NCBI RefSeq assembly: GCF_900103255.1 | Contig: NZ_FMWS01000039.1 | Span: 1-64,000 of the forward strand | Origin: Gilliamella bombi | GTDB taxonomy: Bacteria > Pseudomonadota > Gammaproteobacteria > Enterobacterales > Orbaceae | Direction of reading: 5' to 3' | Length of the DNA: 64,000 nucleotides | The notes under the pieces: model-generated | Database searches by the model: none | What the model was told of the DNA's origin: nothing | What the model saw: the letters and a program-made list of their open reading frames with translations, nothing else | Program-made: the position numbers and the translations under genes | Shown: positions 6,698 through 15,236 of the stretch, piece by piece | How the letters are laid out: each line of letters begins with the position of its first letter | How positions within the stretch are numbered: the first letter of the stretch is position 1

Positions 6698-7513
6698 ATG
6701 AATATTGAAAAATCTTTCCTGAAATGGCCGGGAGGTAAAGGCCGAATTATAGATAAGTTATTACCCCATTTCCCCAAAGATTGTCAATTCATTGAACCGT
6801 TTGTTGGTGCTGGCAATGTTTTTATTAATGTATCAGCTAAAAGCTATATCTTGGCTGATATTAATCACGATTTAATCAATACATATTCGTGGCTAAAAGA
6901 TGATTTAGCAATGCTATATAACACAACTAAAGAATTATTTGATACAGAAAATGATTTTTACGATATTCGAAGTCAATTCAATCACCCAAAATTCAGGGAA
7001 ACGGTAAAGTTAGCGGCTCAGTTTATCTATCTAAATCGACACGGATTTAATGGGATGTGCCGTTATAACAAAAAGGGGGAATTTAATGTCCCGAAAGGAA
7101 AACATAAAAATATTTATTTTCCGGGTGCGGAAATGATTAATTTTAGTAATAAATTACTTTATTCCGATGTCTCTTTACTCTGCTGTGATTTCACGCAAAC
7201 GATTGGGCTAGCAGGTGCCGGATCGGTTATCTATTGCGATCCGCCATATTTAACTAAACATAAAGATAGCTTTGTTGGGTATACACCGTCAGGTTTTTGC
7301 TACTCAGACACCGAGCTTTTGGCTGACTGTTTGTATGATGCAGTTTTACGGGGAGCAACCGCAATTATTTCAAACTGCGACAATAGCGCCACGCGTGACA
7401 TATTCCACCGTTTTAAACTTCACTCAATAGACGCACCGCGGTCAGTGGCGGCAAACGGCAACCGAAAGCCTGCAAAAGAGATCATTGGCGTGTTAACGCC
7501 GGACATGCTTTAA
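6698..7513 (+). CDS. Dam-type DNA N6-adenine methyltransferase (second of two)
   Basis: 271 residues. FLKWPGGKGRIIDKLLPHF near residues 7-25, FIEPFVGAGNVFIN at about 30-45 and catalytic DPPY at 181-184 (IYCDPPYLTKH). This is closer to canonical Dam than its neighbour: KWPGGK, and a FSNCDNSAT-like C-terminal segment (ISNCDNSATRDIF). GATC is a reasonable guess for the site, not demonstrable here. It starts one base after the upstream stop. Confidence 0.9.
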   Translation: MNIEKSFLKWPGGKGRIIDKLLPHFPKDCQFIEPFVGAGNVFINVSAKSYILADINHDLINTYSWLKDDLAMLYNTTKELFDTENDFYDIRSQFNHPKFRETVKLAAQFIYLNRHGFNGMCRYNKKGEFNVPKGKHKNIYFPGAEMINFSNKLLYSDVSLLCCDFTQTIGLAGAGSVIYCDPPYLTKHKDSFVGYTPSGFCYSDTELLADCLYDAVLRGATAIISNCDNSATRDIFHRFKLHSIDAPRSVAANGNRKPAKEIIGVLTPDML

Positions 7514-7543
7514 CAATCATCATCAAAATTGGGGGGTGTAACT

Positions 7544-7729
7544 GTGTTCAATTATATATGTAAATATTTATTACGTGCTGCTAACTCTTTGAAACGTTCA
7601 GTGATCGTTATGCAGCCGTCGAAATTAAAAAAAGGCAAAGGCAAAAATAAAACCGCACACAAGCCAACTGGTATAGCAAAGGCTCGCCGAACAGCTAAAA
7701 AGATGCGTAATAAACAACGTAGCAAGTAA
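7544..7729 (+). CDS. Small basic phage protein
   Basis: 61 residues if the GTG at 7544 is used (GGGGGTG at 7531-7537 fits as ribosome site); TTG 7529 and ATG 7610 are alternatives. The C-terminal half is extremely basic (KKGKGKNKTAHKPTG, ARRTAKKMRNKQRSK) and could bind nucleic acid. Its stop lies one base before the gpA start. No family recognised. Confidence 0.5.
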   Translation: MFNYICKYLLRAANSLKRSVIVMQPSKLKKGKGKNKTAHKPTGIAKARRTAKKMRNKQRSK

Positions 7730-7730
7730 A

Positions 7731-9878
7731 ATGACCACAATCACGCAAAACCTACCAACATTAAATCACAGGGTTAAATATGCCCTGCTTTCTGGTATGC
7801 GTGATTTTTACGATACAGTCGGCAAGTTTTTACCAAACAAAGAAGTTATCAGAACGCCAGTTAATCCACATGCATTATCACCTAAAATGCCACAAGGGCT
7901 TTCTTATAGTGAAATAAAATTATGGCAAGTAGATACCGAAGATCATAACTTTAGAGCTAATTATTTTTCTGGTTTGCCAGACTTTTTAAGTAGCTATTTT
8001 GCAAATGAATACATCAAACTATTTCAAACAAAAAGCCGAAAATCCGCCAATACATTTTTGCGTAAAACACTTGGCGGTAATATTAAATCAAGGCTTGATT
8101 TGGTTAATAAACAATATGAATTTATTAAACCAAGCGCACTATCTATTAACTTTTCTGCTGAGTTTGAGAACTTACCTACATTTGGCAGAGAGCGAATTGC
8201 TGAACTTAGTGTCGAAATAGCCCGTTATATAGATAAACTTATACAACACTTATTAGCGGATCATGAATTTTGTTTATCTGCCAATGAGGTTAATCAGCTT
8301 GGGCTTGAGCATCAACTTTATAAATCTGTTTTAAATGAACTTGACGGCATCAATATCGTACCGCCCTACTTTGCCGATTATAAAAATGGAAAGTTAACCA
8401 ATGAAAATATTGTCAGAGCGTTGGCAAAATTAACTAATGAGGATTGGTGGTATAACAAGCTAAAAACTCGTCGAGATTTCCAACATGAACATTTGGCTAT
8501 TGCCGTTGGGCAAGTACAAAAGAAATCTACCCCATATGCAAGTCAATCTTGCCAATCAGAATGGAAAGAACAAAAGCGACGCAATAAAAAATATTTAGAA
8601 CAAATGGCAATTGAAAATCAAGAAACTGGCGAACAAATAGCACTTGATTTGCAGGTATATAAATCGATTTCCAATCCAGCTATTCGTCGTGCTGAGCTAA
8701 TGACCCGCATGAGGGGCTTTGAAGATTTGGCTGATGAAATGGGGTATACCGGTGCATTTATTACATTAACAGCTCCTTCAAAATACCATAGCGCCTACTC
8801 AAAAGGTGGATTTGTCGAAAACTGGCAAGGTAATAATCCACGTGAAACCCAAGCCTATTTGTGTAAAGTATGGTCAAGGATTCGAGCAAAGCTCAATCGT
8901 GAAGATATTAAGTTTTTTGGCTTCCGCGTCGCAGAACCTCATCACGACGGCACACCTCATTGGCATATTTTAGTTTTTATGCGTCCCGAAGATTTGCAAA
9001 CAGCTTTTAAAGTAATGTGGATCTATGCCATGGATGAAGACGGACAAGAAAAAGGGGCCGCAAAAAACCGCTTTGAATTTACCATGATCGATAAAGAAAA
9101 AGGCTCAGCAACTGGCTACATTGCTAAATATATTTCTAAAAATATTGATGGTTATGCGTTGGATAATGAAGTAGATGATGAAACTGGCGAAAACTTAAAA
9201 GAAACATCTAAAGCTGTTACTGCATGGGCAAGCCGTTGGAAAATACGCCAATTCCAACAATTAGGCGGCGCACCTGTCACCGTTTGGCGGGAACTACGAA
9301 GATTAAAAAGCCAAAAAGTGGAAGATAAAATTATCGATCCTGTTTTAGCGTCCGCTGATATTGGTGATTGGGCCGCATATACTAATCACCAAGGTGGTCC
9401 AATGGTTTTGCGCAAAGATTTAAAAGTTAGGCTATCTTACGAAGAAGAATTGAATCAATATGAGGAAGTAATTAAAAAAATAAAAGGCGTATTTTCACCA
9501 TTATCGGGACTAACGTCCTTTATTTGCACAAGGCTTATTAAATGGAAAATAGTTAAGAAAGAAAAAACAAGCAAGGACCTTGACCTTAAAAAACGTGCGG
9601 CACGCACGCCTTGGAGTTCTGTCAATAACTGTACGCAGGTTAAAAAATCATCGCTAGACGATCAGCGTGAAGAAATTAGAAAACAGTTAAAAATAATCGG
9701 TCTGCCTGACGATAATTTCACTGTGAACCGGCTTTATTTACGTGAAAGTATAAAAATCAGCCACAATCAATATTTAAAATTAGATAACACTTTAAACGGT
9801 GTACATCTCATCGTTAGCAATTCGCCAAGTCGACCTAGAAAGCCCGTTAAAAATGATTTTGTTGAGTTTTATTTTTAG
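7731..9878 (+). CDS. A: Replication initiator GpA (rolling-circle, HUH endonuclease)
   Basis: 715 residues, close to P2 A (761). The HUH metal motif is H410-W-H412 in TPHWHILVFM. The paired catalytic tyrosines are Y463 and Y467 in GYIAKYISKN. It would nick the phage origin, join to the 5' end and drive rolling-circle replication with host Rep helicase, which is encoded at 43175-45190. It is the last gene of the early operon. The origin in P2 lies within A; no specific nick site was identified. Confidence 0.93.
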   Translation: MTTITQNLPTLNHRVKYALLSGMRDFYDTVGKFLPNKEVIRTPVNPHALSPKMPQGLSYSEIKLWQVDTEDHNFRANYFSGLPDFLSSYFANEYIKLFQTKSRKSANTFLRKTLGGNIKSRLDLVNKQYEFIKPSALSINFSAEFENLPTFGRERIAELSVEIARYIDKLIQHLLADHEFCLSANEVNQLGLEHQLYKSVLNELDGINIVPPYFADYKNGKLTNENIVRALAKLTNEDWWYNKLKTRRDFQHEHLAIAVGQVQKKSTPYASQSCQSEWKEQKRRNKKYLEQMAIENQETGEQIALDLQVYKSISNPAIRRAELMTRMRGFEDLADEMGYTGAFITLTAPSKYHSAYSKGGFVENWQGNNPRETQAYLCKVWSRIRAKLNREDIKFFGFRVAEPHHDGTPHWHILVFMRPEDLQTAFKVMWIYAMDEDGQEKGAAKNRFEFTMIDKEKGSATGYIAKYISKNIDGYALDNEVDDETGENLKETSKAVTAWASRWKIRQFQQLGGAPVTVWRELRRLKSQKVEDKIIDPVLASADIGDWAAYTNHQGGPMVLRKDLKVRLSYEEELNQYEEVIKKIKGVFSPLSGLTSFICTRLIKWKIVKKEKTSKDLDLKKRAARTPWSSVNNCTQVKKSSLDDQREEIRKQLKIIGLPDDNFTVNRLYLRESIKISHNQYLKLDNTLNGVHLIVSNSPSRPRKPVKNDFVEFYF

Positions 9879-9943
9879 CTTTATATTGTTTTATGTAATA
9901 AAATCATGCAACTAGACATTGATCACATTTTTTTACTTTTTTC

Positions 9944-9988
9944 TTGCTAAAAAATTACTGTATAAATATACTGTATATAAAAACAGTG
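9944..9988 (+). promoter_or_regulatory. SOS promoter: sigma-70 elements overlapped by a LexA box
   Basis: TTGCTA (9944-9949), a 17-bp spacer and TATACT (9967-9972). TACTGTATATAAAAACAGTG (9969-9988) overlaps the -10 box and fits CTG-N10-CAG, the LexA operator of gammaproteobacteria. LexA would occlude the promoter, and DNA damage would release it to express the small gene at 10001. The gene at 31391 has the same arrangement. Confidence 0.85.
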
Positions 9989-10000
9989 AGGTATTAGAAA

Positions 10001-10173
10001 TGGACGAATTAGAAAAAGCAAAAAAAGTAGAGAGAGCTGAATTACTTATCCGTGTTGTAACAGAATCCGAACATCTAACAGAAAAAGATAAGGATATTGC
10101 CTTATTTTGGCTCCGTGATTTATTGGAGCCATTAAAAAAACAGTTAATTGATAATAATTTCAACAAGAACTAA
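10001..10173 (+). CDS. LexA-controlled small protein, EQAE family
   Basis: 57 residues from ATG 10001, with GAGG about 9 bases upstream; a longer in-frame start at 9919 would run through the promoter and is rejected. The core KVERAELLIRVVTESEHLTE followed by DIALFWLRDLL aligns with three other small proteins in this prophage (31391-31561, 32091-32288, 32427-32624). Predicted all-helical with no membrane segment. The LexA-box promoter implies SOS induction. By analogy with phage 186 Tum it may be an antirepressor acting on the CI-SHOCT repressors, or a cell-division inhibitor. Function is inferred. Confidence 0.75.
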
Positions 10174-10174
10174 T

Positions 10175-11002
10175 TTACTTATATTTATCTTTAAGGTTTT
10201 CTGCTCTTTCGTTAGCAATTTTTTTTAGTTTATTTATATCCTCTTTATCTTTTACATGATGCATTTTACGGTGGCAATTAGGACATAATGCAGCTGTATT
10301 TTCAATGGAATCATCACCACCTTTAGATAACCAATCTATATGATGACATTCTAAAAAAGGAATATTATCCTTTACAATAAAAGGACCCAAATTATTACAG
10401 AGATCACATTTACCTTCTGCTTCTCGCTTGATTAGTTCTGAAATGTAAGGGTTTCTAACAAATCGAAAAAAGGAAACAGAATGTCGTTTTTCTACTTTCT
10501 TATTTTTTAATTTAGATTTTGCATATAAAGTTTCCTCATTTAGTATTTCAACCTGCTGTTCTTGCTCTTCTTCTGAAAAAGATGGTTTTGAATTTAGTAA
10601 ATTGCTAAGATCTTCAGGAACAAAAAAACCAGTAAATCTATCAGATAATTTTAATTCAAACTGATCAAGAAAATTTTCAAATTTCTTTTTTAAACAACTG
10701 CAATCTGTTTTTTTAGGATCAATTTGGTCATAAAAATTCAAAAGTCTTCTATTAGTATCACTTCCGCTTCTAAATCTACTATTTTCATTATTCATTTTAA
10801 GAGTATTATCTTCATAGCCAACAAATTTACTGGGACCAAAAAATAAATCATCTTCAATTTTTTCAACAACAAACCACATTCCATGATTTAAAATTTTTTT
10901 TGATTCTTCAACATCTTCCGAAACACTACTATTTAAATACTTATAAAGAGTTAATATATTGTCGATAACTTTATCTCTTCCCGTTACTAAATTATTTGTC
11001 AT
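10175..11002 (-). CDS. HNH endonuclease, candidate defence cargo
   Basis: 275 residues. The C-terminal HNH/zinc module lies at about 205-250: CDLCNN, LECHHIDWLSKGG, then ALCPNCHRKMHH. This is McrA-like. The N-terminal 130 residues (HGMWFVVEKIEDDLFFGPSK, FVGYEDNTLKM) look like a separate recognition domain with no family I can name. It is leftward against its neighbours and AT-rich, placed between the replication gene and the portal gene, the position of tin and old in P2. A modified-DNA restriction or abortive-infection nuclease is plausible but inferred. Its 3' end is two bases from the small SOS gene, so the two are convergent. Confidence 0.82.
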   Translation of the reverse strand: MTNNLVTGRDKVIDNILTLYKYLNSSVSEDVEESKKILNHGMWFVVEKIEDDLFFGPSKFVGYEDNTLKMNNENSRFRSGSDTNRRLLNFYDQIDPKKTDCSCLKKKFENFLDQFELKLSDRFTGFFVPEDLSNLLNSKPSFSEEEQEQQVEILNEETLYAKSKLKNKKVEKRHSVSFFRFVRNPYISELIKREAEGKCDLCNNLGPFIVKDNIPFLECHHIDWLSKGGDDSIENTAALCPNCHRKMHHVKDKEDINKLKKIANERAENLKDKYK

Positions 11003-11127
11003 ACAGCAGATCCTCCTTAAATTAATTAATTATTTATTTTATACTATATTTTTATAAAAGAATTAAATTTTACTGCACGCCCATACTGCACGAAATCGCA
11101 AGTTATAAAAAGGATCTCGGATAGCCA

Positions 11128-11151
11128 AAGCCCTTATACTAGGGCTTCTTT
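11128..11151 (+). terminator. Terminator-like hairpin
   Basis: AAGCCCT (11128-11134), loop, AGGGCTT (11141-11147), then CTTTT. The T-run is short. It could end rightward transcripts from the early region before the cos segment. Confidence 0.4.
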
Positions 11152-11189
11152 TGTGATGTTTGCAACTTTGCACAATTTCCCACACTTTT

Positions 11190-11217
11190 AACGTGGGGGT
11201 GGCGTGGGGTTTCAACG
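11190..11217. other. Candidate cos region
   Basis: In P2 the cohesive end site lies between the A/tin/old end and the 3' end of the portal gene Q. The equivalent interval here is 11003-11412. Within it the only G-rich block, GTGGGGGTGGCGTGGGGTTT (about 11193-11212), resembles the GGCGAGGCGGGG-type ends of P2. The exact cut cannot be set by eye. Confidence 0.35.
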
Positions 11218-11296
11218 GCGCAATTTTATCTATAACCTTTTCAATCATCATCAAAGTGACTAATTATATTAAACATCAAGCACACTGAGAGATAAA

Positions 11297-11377
11297 ATGA
11301 ATAAAGGACTAATCACCACACAACAAATAAAAAAGTGTCAGCATGAGCGTTATAGAGAGAATTTGAATGGAAGGTAA
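11297..11377 (+). CDS. Possible 26-residue peptide
   Basis: ATG 11297 with GAGA upstream, encoding MNKGLITTQQIKKCQHERY and a short basic end. It lies in the otherwise gene-free stretch before the portal terminator. It may be a remnant or chance ORF. The rest of 11003-11412 holds a hairpin, the candidate cos region and the portal terminator, with nothing else coding. Confidence 0.25.
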   Translation: MNKGLITTQQIKKCQHERYRENLNGR

Positions 11378-11381
11378 TAAA

Positions 11382-11405
11382 AAAGCCCATTCGGGCTTTG
11401 GTTTT
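11382..11405 (-). terminator. Terminator of the portal/terminase operon
   Basis: On the minus strand AAAGCCC, loop GAAT, GGGCTTT is followed by TTTATT, directly after the portal stop at 11413. This is a standard intrinsic terminator. A GGTTTT tract on the plus side makes it possibly bidirectional. Confidence 0.85.
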
Positions 11406-11412
11406 GTGATTG

Positions 11413-12399
11413 TTATTCAAGGATATAAGGGTTAAATTTTATAACCTCCTCCCCAATCCAATCATTAAGCTGTAAAAATCTATCTTGCAACGGTTTAATT
11501 TCATTGCGGGCAAATACTTTAGAGGCTTTTTCTGGATCACCAAATCCACCTGTGTTTTTTGGTGTTATGCCCATTAATGATGGCGGCACTCGGTGTGCAG
11601 TTAAGATATCATCTTGGCTTACTGACTTAATGTCTGCAAAATTATCTTTAGCGGCCACTTCTCCAACAGGTATCAGTTTTAATCCATCTGGCTTACCATT
11701 TGGTGAATACATTAGCAAATTACGGAAGTTTCCTGGTCCTCGACTGCTTTGTAATGCTTTCTTTAATTCTTCAATATCTTTTTCGTTATGTGATGGATTA
11801 GACAAATATAAAATAAACCCTGCATGCGAACCATTTTTATAATAACGTTGACGGAATACGGTAGCCGAGTTATCAAGCCAAACCGAATTAATGGCGGCTA
11901 AATATTCGGGTAATCCGTAAATTTCTTGATTTATATCAGGTGCTAACATATGCCACACCGAACCTTTTTTAAATTTATGCTCTTCCCAATACTTATCAAT
12001 ATACCAATATTCGTTTTCTTCAACACCTCGCCGTGTGTATTTCGCCAGTGTTGGTTTTAGCACCTCGGTTTGCTTTAGCATGTTTGTTCGTTTTTCGAGA
12101 TAGCAGTTACCCAATATTAAAAAATCATTAGCAATGCGTTCGAATGCCTGACGTGATAAGTATTTATGTGGAATAAAAGTACTGGTTAAGATATTTCGTT
12201 TAACGTATATCGGGCTGCTATGATATGACGATGAACTAAAGGTATTGGCCAGCGTATCGAAATTAACTGGCGGTTCATACCAATTGCCGCACGATGTGCA
12301 TTGTAAATAATTTAATAAGTCTTTGGCATCAGCTAAAGGCTCACGATCGCCGAACGTAAAAAATTCTATTTTTTCATCTTGTTGTATTAATTCTGTCAT
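11413..12399 (-). CDS. Q: Portal protein GpQ
   Basis: 328 residues, PBSX/P2 portal family (P2 Q is 344). Characteristic segments are VSQDDILTAHRVPPSLMGI near 265-283, RNILTSTFIPHKYLSRQAF near 67-85 and FGDPEKASKVFARNEI before the C-terminus. It forms the dodecameric DNA channel of the head and docks the terminase. It lies downstream of and co-transcribed with the terminase gene, followed by a clear terminator. Confidence 0.95.
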   Translation of the reverse strand: MTELIQQDEKIEFFTFGDREPLADAKDLLNYLQCTSCGNWYEPPVNFDTLANTFSSSSYHSSPIYVKRNILTSTFIPHKYLSRQAFERIANDFLILGNCYLEKRTNMLKQTEVLKPTLAKYTRRGVEENEYWYIDKYWEEHKFKKGSVWHMLAPDINQEIYGLPEYLAAINSVWLDNSATVFRQRYYKNGSHAGFILYLSNPSHNEKDIEELKKALQSSRGPGNFRNLLMYSPNGKPDGLKLIPVGEVAAKDNFADIKSVSQDDILTAHRVPPSLMGITPKNTGGFGDPEKASKVFARNEIKPLQDRFLQLNDWIGEEVIKFNPYILE

Positions 12400-12401
12400 G
12401 A

Positions 12402-14183
12402 CTAAAAAACTCCCATAAATCCGCTGTTGCTGTTTGCTCCGCCAATGCTTTCTAGCGGCTCGTTATAAATTGCGTGCATGGTTGCCCATGCAATATCGGC
12501 ATGTGATACATCTTCATTACGATCAGCCACATACGTTACATAACGCTGGCTGGCCGTTAATGTTTTTCGAATTGCCATAAATGATTGGGCTAAGTCTGTC
12601 CAACCTGCATCAAACTCTAAACGCTGACGTCTGATCACATCTTGCATTTTTAAAATTAGCCTTTGTTTAATTTCAATTGAATATTTGAACGCCACTACAG
12701 CAGGATAAAATTGCTTAACTAGTTGATAAACCCCCTCGCCTAACCCAGTAGCATCAATACCAATGTAGGTAACGTTATAGCGTTCGGTCATTTTTCGAAT
12801 GGCTTCGGCTTGTGTGGCAAAGTCCATACCTGTCCATTGATGCTTTTCAATGACTCGGAATTTTCCACCCTCAACCAATGGCGGTGAAACAACAACGCAC
12901 CCAGCACTATCACCCGTATGTGACGGGTCATAGCCGATCCATACTGGCCGTTCACCAAGTGGGCGCATTGCAAATGGCTTATAATCATCCCAAATATCCC
13001 AAGAATCGACCATACACGGCTGTAAACTGGATAGCGGAAACACTGATGATGAATCATCAATAAAATTACATAAAAATAAATTAGCGAACTCATCGGGGCT
13101 ATATTCTAGTTTTAGTTGATTAATATCAAATAAATCAAATCCCAATTGCTCGGCATCTTCTATAGTAACAATCTGCCGCCATTGTCCATCAGCACATAAT
13201 TTGCCATTTTTTAAAGCTTGATGAGAAATATCAACATTAATACGTTGCTCTTTTCTACGTCCCTTATTGAATAGCTCGCCAGTCCAGAATTTATACGCTT
13301 CGTGATTAATACTAGAAGGCGTTGAAAAGTAGGTTTGTCGCCAACGTTTTTGGCTCGACATACCCGAAGCAACTTTACGCAGTTCTAAAAATTTATTAAT
13401 CCAAAAATATTCATCCAGATATAAATTACCGTGATAACTTTGTGCTGTTTTCGAGTTGGTACCTAAAAAGTAAAGGCGAGCGTCATTATGAGGAAAATGT
13501 ATAACTTCCCCTTTCAGATCCATATCGATACCGTGGAAAAAATCAATAATATATTGCCGAAATTGAAATGCTTGTGATTTTGATGCGGATAAAAATATCT
13601 GATTACGCCCAGTATTCACAGCATCAACCGCCCCTTCCTGCGCAAAAAACATAGTTGCCCCAATTTGGCGTGATTTATTTATGTTTCTAATGCGATTTTG
13701 TAACCCAGCTCGGTACCAAACTTTTTGATGCTCATATAAGCCATCATTAAATAGTTCGTTAATTTTTTCGATCTGCTCATCAGTTAAAAGATTAGTTTTA
13801 GGCTTTTGCTTCGGCTTGGCATTACGGTTGGCAATATTAGGGTTTAAATCAACTTCATTACCGCCATTTTGATATTTTTCAATTCTAGCCGTACGTTCTA
13901 GCTGACGGCTAAGTAAATCAATCTCTTTAAAATCTTTGCCTTCTTTATTTGGCTTGATAACAAGATGGATTAATTGCGCTTCAAGCACGCCGTTAACCCT
14001 ATCCAATACGGTTGATTCATCCCACCTATCACGCCGTTTCCAGCTATGGATAGTATTAATATTTTCATTCAGCAATTCAGAAATACGGCTAATACGATAC
14101 CCTGCCCAATACAGCGATCTGGCCGCTTTTCTTGGATCGGTATTATCGCTAATTAAATGATCTAATAAATTGACGTTTACCAT
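12402..14183 (-). CDS. P: Terminase large subunit (ATPase) GpP
   Basis: 593 residues, near P2 P (590). An N-terminal HTH (ISELLNENINTIHSWKRRD, about 33-51) is followed by the ATPase with Walker A-like NKSRQIGATMFFAQE and Walker B LYLDEYFWI. The nuclease-fold C-terminus includes YIGIDATGLGEGVY. It pumps DNA into the procapsid. It is the first gene of the leftward late operon, divergent from GpO. Confidence 0.95.
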   Translation of the reverse strand: MVNVNLLDHLISDNTDPRKAARSLYWAGYRISRISELLNENINTIHSWKRRDRWDESTVLDRVNGVLEAQLIHLVIKPNKEGKDFKEIDLLSRQLERTARIEKYQNGGNEVDLNPNIANRNAKPKQKPKTNLLTDEQIEKINELFNDGLYEHQKVWYRAGLQNRIRNINKSRQIGATMFFAQEGAVDAVNTGRNQIFLSASKSQAFQFRQYIIDFFHGIDMDLKGEVIHFPHNDARLYFLGTNSKTAQSYHGNLYLDEYFWINKFLELRKVASGMSSQKRWRQTYFSTPSSINHEAYKFWTGELFNKGRRKEQRINVDISHQALKNGKLCADGQWRQIVTIEDAEQLGFDLFDINQLKLEYSPDEFANLFLCNFIDDSSSVFPLSSLQPCMVDSWDIWDDYKPFAMRPLGERPVWIGYDPSHTGDSAGCVVVSPPLVEGGKFRVIEKHQWTGMDFATQAEAIRKMTERYNVTYIGIDATGLGEGVYQLVKQFYPAVVAFKYSIEIKQRLILKMQDVIRRQRLEFDAGWTDLAQSFMAIRKTLTASQRYVTYVADRNEDVSHADIAWATMHAIYNEPLESIGGANSNSGFMGVF

Positions 14184-14243
14184 GTGTTCTCCTTTAGTAA
14201 TGCCAATTTACCTATGATTTTTGTTTTTTTATGTTTGTTCAGG

Positions 14244-14264
14244 TTGTAAAACTCTAATTTACAA
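14244..14264. promoter_or_regulatory. Ogr-type late activator site 1
   Basis: TTGTAAA (14244-14250), 7-bp spacer, TTTACAA (14258-14264), a perfect inverted repeat. P2 late promoters carry a TTGT...ACAA element centred near -55, bound by Ogr/Delta. This copy lies in the divergent terminase-scaffold interval. It is repeated at 20348 and 24360, both before late operons. Confidence 0.8.
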
Positions 14265-14334
14265 GTTGCCCCAATTGCTCTCTTTTGTTTGTCAATTCAA
14301 CATAAGGCAAAACAATCAGCTAAGGATTACAACA

Positions 14335-15174
14335 ATGGGCACAGAAGTTAAAAAGTCAAAAAAAATTAAATCAAAATGGTTTCGTGTTGCGGTCGAAGGT
14401 GCCACCACCGACGGACGTAAGATCCAAAAAGAATGGATCGAGCAAATGGCAGAAAATTATAATCGTGATGTTTATGGTGCACGTATCAATTTGGAACATA
14501 TCAAAGGTTATTCACCTGATAGCCAATTTAAACGCTATGGCGATGTATTAGCATTACGAGCCGAAGAAATCAAAACCGGTCCATTAGCTGGAAAGCTAGC
14601 ATTACTTGCACAAATTGAACCAACCGATGAACTCATTGAGCTTAATAAAGCTAAGCAAAAAGTTTATACCTCTATCGAAGTTAATGCCGAATTTGCTGAC
14701 ACAGGCAAAGCTTACCTTGTTGGTCTTGCTGTCACTGACGACCCTGCAAGCCTTGGTACCGAATTTTTAGAGTTCAGTGCAAAAGCAAGCGTTAACCCGT
14801 TAGCTAGCCGTAAACAATCACCAAATAACCTTTTCACCGTTGCCGAAGAAACAGTGATCGACTTTGAAGAGGTGGATCCCCAAAGTGATACCGCTTTTAG
14901 TGCCATGTTGGATCGTCTAACAGGTTTATTTAAAAGTAAATCAGAAAAAGACTCTACTAAGTTTGTACAACTTGGTGAGATTATTGAGCAGTTCGCAACG
15001 GCGACAACTGAACGCTTTACTAATCTTGACGCCAAAATTGTTGAGTTAACCAACGAACTTACCAAAGTAAAAAAACAAAATACTGAGCTTGTCGAGCTAT
15101 TGAGTGAACTTCCTGAATCGCCAGAGCGTCCAATTTCGGCGGGCGGATCCATGGACACTGAAACCGACTGCTAA
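14335..15174 (+). CDS. O: Capsid scaffold/protease GpO
   Basis: 279 residues from ATG 14335 (AAGGA upstream; an earlier in-frame start at 14221 would run through the promoter). P2 O is 284. The N-terminal protease part contains INLEHIKGYSPDSQFKRYGD and VYTSIEVNAEF then VGLAVTDDPASLG, holding the His and Ser of the serine protease. The C-terminal helical scaffold part (about 215-275) is ERFTNLDAKIVELTNELTKV. It scaffolds GpN and trims the head proteins. Confidence 0.93.
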   Translation: MGTEVKKSKKIKSKWFRVAVEGATTDGRKIQKEWIEQMAENYNRDVYGARINLEHIKGYSPDSQFKRYGDVLALRAEEIKTGPLAGKLALLAQIEPTDELIELNKAKQKVYTSIEVNAEFADTGKAYLVGLAVTDDPASLGTEFLEFSAKASVNPLASRKQSPNNLFTVAEETVIDFEEVDPQSDTAFSAMLDRLTGLFKSKSEKDSTKFVQLGEIIEQFATATTERFTNLDAKIVELTNELTKVKKQNTELVELLSELPESPERPISAGGSMDTETDC

Positions 15175-15236
15175 AAGCAGACGATTAAAACCAACAATAA
15201 CAAACAAATTAGATTAACCGAATTAGGAAACCCATA

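Noticed and set aside
7999-8220. 73-residue ORF inside gpA.
   Set aside because: Other-frame shadow of a well supported gene, with no domain or ribosome site.
9919-10000. N-terminal extension of the small SOS gene.
   Set aside because: It would translate the -35, -10 and LexA box; the ATG at 10001 has its own ribosome site and matches paralogue length.
11063-11254. 63-residue leftward ORF in the region before the portal gene.
   Set aside because: It crosses the hairpin and G-rich candidate cos block, has no recognisable domain and no ribosome site; treated as chance.
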